Made by a program: the position numbers and the translations under genes. Shown in pieces: positions 1 through 5,424 of a DNA stretch of 6,625 bases (its first letter is position 1; each line of letters begins with the position of its first letter). A model generated the notes under the pieces. It ran no database searches and was not told the origin of the DNA. It saw only the letters and a program-made list of their open reading frames with translations. Source of the DNA: an uncultured Solimonas sp. (GTDB taxonomy: Bacteria; Pseudomonadota; Gammaproteobacteria; Nevskiales; Nevskiaceae); assembly GCA_946478985.1 (NCBI GenBank), contig CAMLDZ010000149.1, positions 1-6,625 of the forward strand, written 5' to 3'.

Positions 1-1230
1 ACGGCGCTGATCCACTCGCTGGCGGTGACCGAGAAGCGCGGCCAGCTCAAGGCCTGGACCATCCTGCTGGCAATCCTGGCGTTTGCGCTGTCGCTGCTCG
101 GCACCTTCCTGGTCCGCTCTGGCGTGCTGGTGTCGGTGCATGCCTTTGCCACCGATCCGGCGCGCGGCGTGTTCATCCTGAGCTTCCTGGCGCTGGTGCT
201 CGGCGTCGCTTTCACGCTGTATGCATGGCGCGCGCCGAAGTTCGTCGCCGAGAGCACCGGCGAGTTTTCGATGTTCTCGCGCGAAGGCCTGCTGCTGCTC
301 AACAACGTGTTCCTGGTGGTCGCCGCCAGCGCGGTGCTGCTCGGCACGCTTTATCCGCTGCTGATGGAGGCGCTGAACCTGGGCAAGGTCTCGGTCGGGC
401 CGCCGTATTTCAATGCAGTGTTCCTGCCGCTGACGGCGCCGCTGGCGGTGCTGATCGGCCTGGCCGCGGCGGTCGGCTGGAAGCGCGCGAACCTCAGGGA
501 CCTGATCAAGCGCTTGCGCCTGCCGGCCGGCGTGGCGCTGGCAGCCGGCCTCGCCGCGCCCTGGCTGCTCGGCCATCAGGCCCGGCTGCCGGCGATCGCC
601 GGCGGGGTGCTGGCGGCCTGGGTATTTCTGACTACCGCCGAGGATATCGTCCGCCGCATCCGCGCCAAGCGCGACCGCCTGCAGGGCCTGCGGCAGATTC
701 CACGCGCGGTCTGGGGCATGACGCTGGCGCACGTCGGCATCGGTGTCTGGGTGCTGGGCCTGAGCTATGTCAGCCTCTACAGCGTCGAGCGCGATGTCCG
801 CCTCGGCCCTGGCCAGAGCACTGAACTGTCCGGCTACGAGTTCCGCTTTCTCGGCATCGAGGCGCGTCACGGCCCCAACTACGACGCCGACCACGGGGTT
901 GTCGAGGTCAGTCATGCCGGTCGCCTGCTGGCAAGGCTGCAGCCGGAGAAGCGCCTGTATCGCGCCAGCGGCCAGCTGATGACCGAATCAGCCGTAGACC
1001 ACACGCCGCTGCGCGATCTTTACGTCGCGCTCGGCGAACCGATCGACAAGAAAAATGCCAATGGCGACTGGGCGCTGCGCCTGTACTACAAGCCGATGAT
1101 GCGGCTGGTCTGGTGGGGCGGGGTGCTGATGGCGCTGGGCGGCGCGCTGGCCGCCAGCGATCGCCGCTACCGGCTGGCCCGCATCAGCGCCGCGACCGCA
1201 GACGCCGGTTCGGCCGCGGCGGTGGCCTGA
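1..1230 (+). CDS. ccmF: Cytochrome c heme lyase subunit CcmF, C-terminal part (5' end outside window)
   Basis: CcmF is the polytopic inner-membrane subunit of the System I heme lyase; it takes heme from holo-CcmE and attaches it to apocytochrome c in the periplasm. The reading frame is open from base 1, and the first residues (ALIHSLAVTEKRG) are the segment that directly follows the WWD domain in this family, so about 409 codons of a protein usually near 650 residues are present. The GTG at 25 is internal, not a start. Histidines matching the E. coli functional set are visible: His at 13-15 (TM-His1), His at 139-141 in SVHAFATDP (P-His2, exactly 42 residues later as in E. coli), and His at 730-732 in LAHVGIG (TM-His2). 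A large periplasmic loop with PEKRLY (around codons 315-320) precedes a last membrane helix (around codons 367-386) and DRRYR. The stop overlaps the ccmG start (TGATG). Confidence 0.96.
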   Translation, partial: TALIHSLAVTEKRGQLKAWTILLAILAFALSLLGTFLVRSGVLVSVHAFATDPARGVFILSFLALVLGVAFTLYAWRAPKFVAESTGEFSMFSREGLLLLNNVFLVVAASAVLLGTLYPLLMEALNLGKVSVGPPYFNAVFLPLTAPLAVLIGLAAAVGWKRANLRDLIKRLRLPAGVALAAGLAAPWLLGHQARLPAIAGGVLAAWVFLTTAEDIVRRIRAKRDRLQGLRQIPRAVWGMTLAHVGIGVWVLGLSYVSLYSVERDVRLGPGQSTELSGYEFRFLGIEARHGPNYDADHGVVEVSHAGRLLARLQPEKRLYRASGQLMTESAVDHTPLRDLYVALGEPIDKKNANGDWALRLYYKPMMRLVWWGGVLMALGGALAASDRRYRLARISAATADAGSAAAVA

Positions 1231-1763
1231 TGCGCCTGCGCTATGTATTGCCGGTGCTGCTGCTGGTCGGCCTGCTGGTCGTGCTGGCGATCGGCCTGCG
1301 CCACGATCCGCGCGAGGTGCCCAGCCCGCTGATCGGCAGGCCGGTGCCGGCGTTCTCGCTGGCGGTGCTCGGCGCGGCGGAGACGCGGTACACGCAGGCC
1401 GAGCTGCAGGGGCGGCCGCTATTGGTCAATTTCTTCGCCAGCTGGTGTGCGGCCTGCGTCGATGAGCATCCGTTCCTGATGCAGCTGGCGGCGCAGGGCA
1501 TCGAGATCGTCGGCGTCGACTACAAGGACACCGACGAGGCCGTGCAGCTCTGGCTGCAGCGCCGCGGCAATCCGTACCGTACGGTCATCACCGACCCGCA
1601 GGGCCAGGCCGGACTCGACTGGGGCGTCTATGGCGCGCCGGAAACCTATGTGATCGTCGACGGCCGCATCGCCTACAAGCAGATCGGCGCCCTCACCGAG
1701 CAGACCTGGCGCGAGCACATCGCGCCGCTGTTGCAGCCGGCCGCCGGCGAGGACGGCGCGTGA
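1230..1763 (+). CDS. ccmG: Thiol:disulfide interchange protein CcmG/DsbE
   Basis: This is a membrane-anchored periplasmic thioredoxin-like protein of 177 residues, the usual size for the family. It passes reducing equivalents from DsbD/CcdA to CcmH or directly to apocytochrome c, keeping the CXXCH cysteines reduced for heme attachment. An N-terminal signal anchor spans about residues 5-22. The thioredoxin active site is WCAAC with Cys73 and Cys76, in NFFASWCAACVDEHP. The CcmG hallmarks GVDYKD (95-100), GNPYR (113-117) and GVYGAPET (132-139, with the cis-Pro loop) are all present. The ATG overlaps the ccmF stop; this start gives a normal-length anchor, whereas starts further upstream in this frame would add an arginine-rich leader read through ccmF. 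Oddity: the CXXC dipeptide is Ala-Ala, lacking the proline found in E. coli WCPTC. Confidence 0.95.
   Translation: MRLRYVLPVLLLVGLLVVLAIGLRHDPREVPSPLIGRPVPAFSLAVLGAAETRYTQAELQGRPLLVNFFASWCAACVDEHPFLMQLAAQGIEIVGVDYKDTDEAVQLWLQRRGNPYRTVITDPQGQAGLDWGVYGAPETYVIVDGRIAYKQIGALTEQTWREHIAPLLQPAAGEDGA
1749..1753 (+). promoter_or_regulatory. Ribosome binding site for ccmH (GAGGA)
   Basis: GAGGA lies 6 bases before the GTG at 1760, inside the end of ccmG. It supports GTG rather than a downstream ATG as the ccmH start; no ATG occurs in the signal-peptide region. Confidence 0.6.
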
Positions 1764-2227
1764 AGCCCTTGCTGATCTGCCTGGCGCTGCTGCTGGCGCC
1801 CCTCGCAGCACCGGCCGCCGAGCTCGACACCGAGCAGCAGGCGCGCTTCCAGGCCCTGTCCAACGAGCTGCGCTGCCTGGTTTGCCAGAACCAGTCGATC
1901 GCCGAGTCCGATGCGCCGCTCGCCAACGACCTGCGCGAGCAGGTTCGCGCACAGCTGGCGGCGGGCAAGAGCGATGCCGAGATCAAGCGCTACCTGACCG
2001 ACCGCTACGGCGATTTCGTGCTGTACCGGCCGCCGCTGAAACCGGCCACCTGGCTGCTGTGGGCCGGCCCGTTCGCGCTGCTGCTGTTGGCGCTGCTGGT
2101 GGCCTGGCGAGTCTCGCGGGCGCGCCGCGCCGCGCCGACGACGGCCGCCGATCCGGCAGCCTTGCAGCGTCTGCTCGACGAGCAGGGCGACGACGCGCGC
2201 GAAGACAAAGACAAGGATCGCAAGTGA
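1760..2227 (+). CDS. ccmH: Cytochrome c maturation thiol oxidoreductase CcmH
   Basis: CcmH works with CcmG to reduce apocytochrome c (or resolve a mixed disulfide with it) before heme ligation. The 155-residue product has a signal peptide (about 1-20, ending APAA before ELD), a periplasmic three-helix domain with the diagnostic LRCLVCQNQSI motif (Cys39 and Cys42) and the downstream block YLTDRYGDFVLYRPP (about 78-92), then one membrane helix (about 98-117) and a short charged cytoplasmic tail rich in Asp, Lys and Arg. It begins with GTG overlapping the ccmG stop (GTGA), and the signal peptide is complete only from this start. It corresponds to the N-terminal half of E. coli CcmH, whose C-terminal half is here the separate ccmI gene. 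The tail after about residue 125 is low-complexity and probably not catalytic. Confidence 0.96.
   Translation: MKPLLICLALLLAPLAAPAAELDTEQQARFQALSNELRCLVCQNQSIAESDAPLANDLREQVRAQLAAGKSDAEIKRYLTDRYGDFVLYRPPLKPATWLLWAGPFALLLLALLVAWRVSRARRAAPTTAADPAALQRLLDEQGDDAREDKDKDRK
2213..2217 (+). promoter_or_regulatory. Ribosome binding site for ccmI (AAGGA)
   Basis: AAGGA lies 9 bases before the ATG at 2227, within the last codons of ccmH. It supports that start, although the same frame is open further upstream through ccmH. Confidence 0.6.
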
Positions 2228-3447
2228 TGGGGCCGACGATTGTCGGGATGCTGCTGCTCAGCCTGCTGGCCGGCCTGTGGCTGACCCGGCCGCTGTGGAC
2301 GCGCGGACAGCTGGCAACCCTGCGCCGCCGCCGCGCCAACGTCGCCGTCTACCAGAGCCGGCTTGCCGAGATCGACGCCGACCTGGCCAGCGGCACGCTC
2401 GACGCCGCGCAGGCGCAGGCGCAGCGTGACGAATCGGCCGCACACCTGCTGCGGGATGCCGGCGAAACCGATGCGCCGCTCGCCGCCGACCGGCCGCGCC
2501 GGCTGCTGCTCGCCGCGCTGCTGGTGCTGCTGCTCGGCGCCGGCAGCGGTCTGGCGTACTACCTCGCCGGCGACCAGGGCTGGCGCATGCGGCAGATGAT
2601 TGCGCTGGCCGAGCGTGATCCGCAGGCGGCGCAGCTGGCGATGCTCGACAACATGATCGTGCAGCTGCTGCACAAGACCGACCGCAATCCGGACGACGCC
2701 GAGGCCTGGGCGATGCTGGGCCGCTCCTACGGCCTGCTGCAGCGCTATGCCGAGGCGGCCGAGGCCTATGAGCGCGCCAACCAGCTGCGCCAGGCGCAGC
2801 CGGAGCCGGACTGGCTGGTCGCCGCCGGCGAGGCGCGCGGCTTTGCCGATCCGCAGCAGAACCTGGTGCCGCAGCGCGCGCTGTTCGAGCGTGCCCTGCA
2901 GCTGCAGCCGGCCCATCCCAAGGCGCTGTGGTACGCCGGCGTGGCGGCCCTGCAGTCCGGCGACGCTGCCGCCGCCTTCGCACACTGGTCGGCGTTGCGC
3001 CAGCAGCAGGTGCCGGCGGAGATCGGCGAGCTGCTCGACCAGCAGCTGCCGCAGCTGGCGGCGCGCAGCGGCCAGCAATGGACGCCGGCTCAGGCCACAG
3101 CCGCCAGCCTCAGCGTGCGGGTGACGCTGGCCGAGCCGCTGCGCGCCCGGCTCAAGCCGGGCATGCGCTTGCTGGTGTTTGCCAAGGCCGAGAACGGACC
3201 GCCGATGCCGCTGGCCGTGCAGCGCATCGAAACGCCACAATTTCCGCTTACGGTGACGCTCGACGACAGCATGGCGATGCTGCCCAACATGAAGCTTTCG
3301 CAGTTCGAGCGCTGGACGATCACGGCCCGGTTGACCAGCAGCGCTGGCGCCGAGGCGCTGTCCGGCGATCTCGAAGGCCGGCATGCTGCGGCCCGCGCCG
3401 ATGCTGCCAGTCCGATCGACCTCGTCATCGACCAGCAGCTGCCGTGA
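2227..3447 (+). CDS. ccmI: Cytochrome c maturation apocytochrome chaperone CcmI (TPR protein)
   Basis: CcmI binds the C-terminal region of apocytochrome c and presents it to the CcmFH heme-ligation machinery. The 406-residue product shows the family layout: membrane helix (about 4-20), a loop with coiled-coil character (about 28-75), second membrane helix (about 92-113), then a periplasmic region with TPR-like repeats (about 155-260; e.g. DAEAWAMLGRSYGLLQRYAEA and PKALWYAGVAALQSGDAAAAF). A C-terminal beta-rich domain follows (about 294-406), with LRARLKPGMRLLVFAKAENGPPMPLA in its first half, as in other fused or separate CcmI/CycH proteins. The ATG overlaps the ccmH stop (TGATG), so coupled translation is likely. 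It appears to be the last gene of the operon, followed by a 105-base gap and an unrelated gene. The exact number of TPR units cannot be fixed by eye. Confidence 0.93.
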   Translation: MGPTIVGMLLLSLLAGLWLTRPLWTRGQLATLRRRRANVAVYQSRLAEIDADLASGTLDAAQAQAQRDESAAHLLRDAGETDAPLAADRPRRLLLAALLVLLLGAGSGLAYYLAGDQGWRMRQMIALAERDPQAAQLAMLDNMIVQLLHKTDRNPDDAEAWAMLGRSYGLLQRYAEAAEAYERANQLRQAQPEPDWLVAAGEARGFADPQQNLVPQRALFERALQLQPAHPKALWYAGVAALQSGDAAAAFAHWSALRQQQVPAEIGELLDQQLPQLAARSGQQWTPAQATAASLSVRVTLAEPLRARLKPGMRLLVFAKAENGPPMPLAVQRIETPQFPLTVTLDDSMAMLPNMKLSQFERWTITARLTSSAGAEALSGDLEGRHAAARADAASPIDLVIDQQLP

Positions 3448-3457
3448 GCGACTCGGA

Positions 3458-3486
3458 TGGATCCGGCCCGATGACACCCGGCTCCA
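3458..3486 (+). other. Imperfect hairpin after ccmI
   Basis: TGGATCCGG (3458-3466) pairs with CCGGCTCCA (3478-3486) with one mismatch around an 11-base loop, just after the ccmI stop. No T-run follows, so it is not a convincing intrinsic terminator; it could be an attenuator, an mRNA-stabilising hairpin or chance in GC-rich DNA. The rest of the 3448-3552 gap shows nothing clear except the ribosome binding site of the next gene. Confidence 0.25.
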
Positions 3487-3539
3487 GACATTGAAGATTC
3501 ATCACGGCACGCGCCTCATCCCGGAATCCGCTCGTTCTC

Positions 3540-3544
3540 AAGGA
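3540..3544 (+). promoter_or_regulatory. Ribosome binding site for the MaoC-type gene (AAGGA)
   Basis: AAGGA sits 8 bases before the ATG at 3553, an optimal spacing that fixes this start. Confidence 0.65.
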
Positions 3545-3552
3545 CTCATCCG

Positions 3553-4413
3553 ATGACCGCTAGCCTGACCAAGCTGCCCTCCGCCGAGGGCCTTTATCTC
3601 ACTGCGCTGCGCAGCGTGCTGCGCCGGCCGGAAGGCAAGCCGGCAATTCCGCCGCTGGCCGTGCAGATCGCCGGCGTGCGTGCCGCGTCGACCCAGCTGG
3701 CCGACTACCGCAAGCTCTGTGGCTTTGCCGACAGTCGCCTGCTGCCGATCAGCTTTCCGCACGTGATGGCGGCCGGCCTGCATCTCTACCTGCTGACGCG
3801 CCCCACGTTCCCGCTGCCGCTGCTGGGCCTGGTCGATATCCGCGCGCAGATCTCGCAGCGCCGCGGCATCGGCACCGGCGAGCCCTGCGATTTCGACGTG
3901 CGCCTGGGCGAGTTCCGCGAAGTCCGTCAGGGCCTGGAATTCGACCGCCTGGCGACGGTTTCGGTCGACGGCGAGGAAGTCTGGCGCGAGGTCATCACCA
4001 CGCTGTACCGCGTGCCCGGGCCCAGGGGGCCGGCCAAGGCGCCGGCAGCGGTATCCGCGCGGCTATCGCAGTACCTGGTATTCGAGGCGCCAGCCGACAT
4101 CGGCCGCCGCTATGCCAGGGTCGGCAAGGATCTCAATCCGATCCACCTGTCGGCGCTGTCGGCGCGGCTGTTCGGCTTCAAGCGGGCGATCGCCCACGGC
4201 ATGTGGTCGCTGGCGCGCTGCGCGGCGATGCTGAGCGAGCAACTCGGCCACGAACCGATGGAACTGGCCGGCGAATTCCGCCAGCCGTTGTTCCTGCCGG
4301 GCCGGGCCGCGCTGAAATTCGCGCATGCCGCGGGTGCCCGCGAGCGCGGCATCGAATTCGCGCTGCTCGGACCTTCGTCGGATAGGGTCCATTTGCGTGG
4401 CGTCCTGCGCTAA
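3553..4413 (+). CDS. MaoC-type hotdog acyl-thioester dehydratase/hydratase
   Basis: This 286-residue protein is of the double-hotdog MaoC class, which reversibly hydrates 2-enoyl thioesters (CoA or ACP) to (R)-3-hydroxyacyl thioesters. The C-terminal hotdog carries the hydratase-2 motif: YARVGKDLNPIHL (187-199) with the predicted catalytic Asp193 and His198, Asn195, and Ala204 at the expected spacing, followed by GFKRAIAHGMW (208-218). The N-terminal half is a degenerate hotdog with ISFPHVMAAGLHLYLLTRP (66-84) and PLLGLVDIRAQI (89-100), as in HtdX-like proteins of about 280 residues. No signal peptide is seen, so it is probably cytoplasmic. It stands alone between the ccm operon and galU, so context gives no pathway; the substrate (fatty acid synthesis, beta-oxidation or hydroxyalkanoate supply) is unknown. 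Oddity: Lys192 replaces the Gly of the usual SGD before the catalytic Asp. Family is secure; physiological role is not. Confidence 0.88.
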   Translation: MTASLTKLPSAEGLYLTALRSVLRRPEGKPAIPPLAVQIAGVRAASTQLADYRKLCGFADSRLLPISFPHVMAAGLHLYLLTRPTFPLPLLGLVDIRAQISQRRGIGTGEPCDFDVRLGEFREVRQGLEFDRLATVSVDGEEVWREVITTLYRVPGPRGPAKAPAAVSARLSQYLVFEAPADIGRRYARVGKDLNPIHLSALSARLFGFKRAIAHGMWSLARCAAMLSEQLGHEPMELAGEFRQPLFLPGRAALKFAHAAGARERGIEFALLGPSSDRVHLRGVLR

Positions 4414-4416
4414 AAT
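4411..4416 (+). promoter_or_regulatory. Possible -10 element for galU (TAAAAT)
   Basis: TAAAAT matches the sigma-70 -10 consensus at five of six bases in otherwise GC-rich DNA and overlaps the stop codon of the preceding gene. It would place a transcription start about 20 bases before the galU ATG. No good -35 hexamer is seen at 16-18 bases upstream; TTGCGT at 4393-4398 is too close. It is a candidate only. Confidence 0.3.
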
Positions 4417-4429
4417 CAACGACCTGCTC

Positions 4430-4434
4430 AGGAG
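4430..4434 (+). promoter_or_regulatory. Ribosome binding site for galU (AGGAG)
   Basis: AGGAG lies 9 bases before the ATG at 4444 in the 30-base gap after the dehydratase gene, and fixes the galU start. Confidence 0.7.
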
Positions 4435-4443
4435 CCCATCTGC

Positions 4444-5349
4444 ATGCGCATTCGTAAGGCGGTCTTTCCGGTTGCCGGTCTTGGCACCCGCTTCCTTCCG
4501 GCAACCAAGGCCAGCGCCAAGGAAATGCTGCCGGTTGTCGACAAGCCGCTGATCCAGTACGCCGTGCAGGAGGCGATCAGCGCTGGCGCGCAGGAGCTGA
4601 TCTTCGTCACCGGCCGTTCGAAGAATTCCATCATGGATCACTTCGACAAGGCCTACGAACTGGAAGCCGAGCTGGCGGCGCGCGGCAAGAACAAGCTGCT
4701 GGAAACGGTGCAGGGCATCGTGCCGCCGGGCGTCACCTGCATCTTCATCCGCCAGGCCGAGGCGCTCGGCCTCGGCCACGCCGTGCTGCAGGCCTGGCCG
4801 GCAGTGGGCGACGAGGATTTCTACGTGATCCTCGCCGACGACCTCATCGACGGTCGCCTGCAACCCTGCCTGTCGCAGATGCACCGCGTCTACCAGCAGT
4901 ACGGCACCAGCGTGCTGGCCACCCAGCGCGTGCCGCAGGAAGACGTCTCCAGCTACGGCATCGTCGACGCCCAGCCGATCGGCCCGGGTCTGTCTGAAAT
5001 CAAGAAGATGGTGGAAAAGCCCAAGCCGGAGAATGCGCCGAGCAATCTCGCAGTGGTGGGCCGCTACATCCTGACGCCGCGCATCTTCAAGCTGCTGGAG
5101 CGCACGCAGCGCGGTGCCGGCGGCGAGATCCAGCTGACCGACGCGATCAGCCTGATGCTGCATGAGCAAACCGTGCTGGCCTACGAATTCGAGGGCGTGC
5201 GGCACGACTGCGGCTCCAAGCTCGGGTATCTGCGCGCCAACGTCGAGTTCGGTCTCAAGCACCCGGAACTCGCCGAGGAGTTCCGCGAGTACCTGACGCA
5301 GCTGACCTCCAGTTGGCACGAACAAGACAAGAAGCGGAACAAAGCGTAA
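4444..5349 (+). CDS. galU: UTP--glucose-1-phosphate uridylyltransferase GalU
   Basis: GalU makes UDP-glucose and pyrophosphate from UTP and glucose 1-phosphate in the cytoplasm, feeding lipopolysaccharide, exopolysaccharide, trehalose/glucan and UDP-glucuronate synthesis. The 301-residue protein is full length for the bacterial family (E. coli 302). Visible motifs are the nucleotide-binding FPVAGLGTRFLPATKASAKE (8-27), with EMLPVVDKPLIQYA following, RQAEALGLGHAVL (103-115), VILADDLID (128-136, whose Asp residues include the metal/nucleotide-contacting position), the VEKPKPENAPS segment (190-200) with the sugar-phosphate-binding Lys192, GGEIQLTDAI (226-235), and HDCGSKLGY (254-262). The C-terminus ends in a lysine-rich tail. 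The short gap to the upstream gene would allow cotranscription, but a TAAAAT element at the boundary may give it its own promoter. A hairpin follows the stop. All expected motifs are intact. Confidence 0.97.
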   Translation: MRIRKAVFPVAGLGTRFLPATKASAKEMLPVVDKPLIQYAVQEAISAGAQELIFVTGRSKNSIMDHFDKAYELEAELAARGKNKLLETVQGIVPPGVTCIFIRQAEALGLGHAVLQAWPAVGDEDFYVILADDLIDGRLQPCLSQMHRVYQQYGTSVLATQRVPQEDVSSYGIVDAQPIGPGLSEIKKMVEKPKPENAPSNLAVVGRYILTPRIFKLLERTQRGAGGEIQLTDAISLMLHEQTVLAYEFEGVRHDCGSKLGYLRANVEFGLKHPELAEEFREYLTQLTSSWHEQDKKRNKA

Positions 5350-5358
5350 ACGGTCGAC

Positions 5359-5394
5359 GCCCCGGCGATCCGTGATCACGCGAGACGCCGGGGC
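5359..5394 (+). terminator. GC-rich hairpin, probable terminator after galU
   Basis: GCCCCGGCG (5359-5367) is perfectly complementary to CGCCGGGGC (5386-5394), a 9-base stem around an 18-base loop, beginning 10 bases after the galU stop. Only a short T-run (ATTTC) follows, so termination may be partial. The loop contains the perfect 10-base palindrome CGTGATCACG (5371-5380), which is slightly off the hairpin centre. The hairpin ends about 30 bases before the sucA start. Confidence 0.6.
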
Positions 5395-5424
5395 ATTTCA
5401 AAGCAACAATCGGTCTGCACGGAC

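Noticed and set aside
1113..1229. N-terminal extension of ccmG into ccmF
   Set aside because: The extra residues are arginine-rich and come from reading ccmF in another frame; the ATG at 1230 gives the normal signal anchor and length.
2005..3477. Long antisense open frame (490 codons) opposite ccmH and ccmI
   Set aside because: It is the complement of well-recognised ccm genes in GC-rich DNA, its translation is low-complexity and rich in Arg, Gln and Leu, and it has no recognisable domain.
3444..3494. Sixteen-codon frame starting with GTG that overlaps the ccmI stop
   Set aside because: The overlap resembles the other ccm junctions, but the product (MSDSDGSGPMTPGSRH) is too short and featureless to support as a gene.
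4396..4416. Possible sigma-54 promoter (TGGCGTCCTGCGC) before galU
   Set aside because: The spacing between the GG and GC elements does not fit the -24/-12 pattern.
3553..5349. Dehydratase plus galU as a metabolic or defence cassette
   Set aside because: GalU is a housekeeping enzyme and the dehydratase belongs to lipid metabolism; there is no shared pathway, base-composition change or mobile-element signature.
4063..5379. Long antisense open frame (438 codons) opposite the dehydratase gene and galU
   Set aside because: It mirrors two confident plus-strand genes and would start inside the hairpin after galU; the translation shows no family motif.
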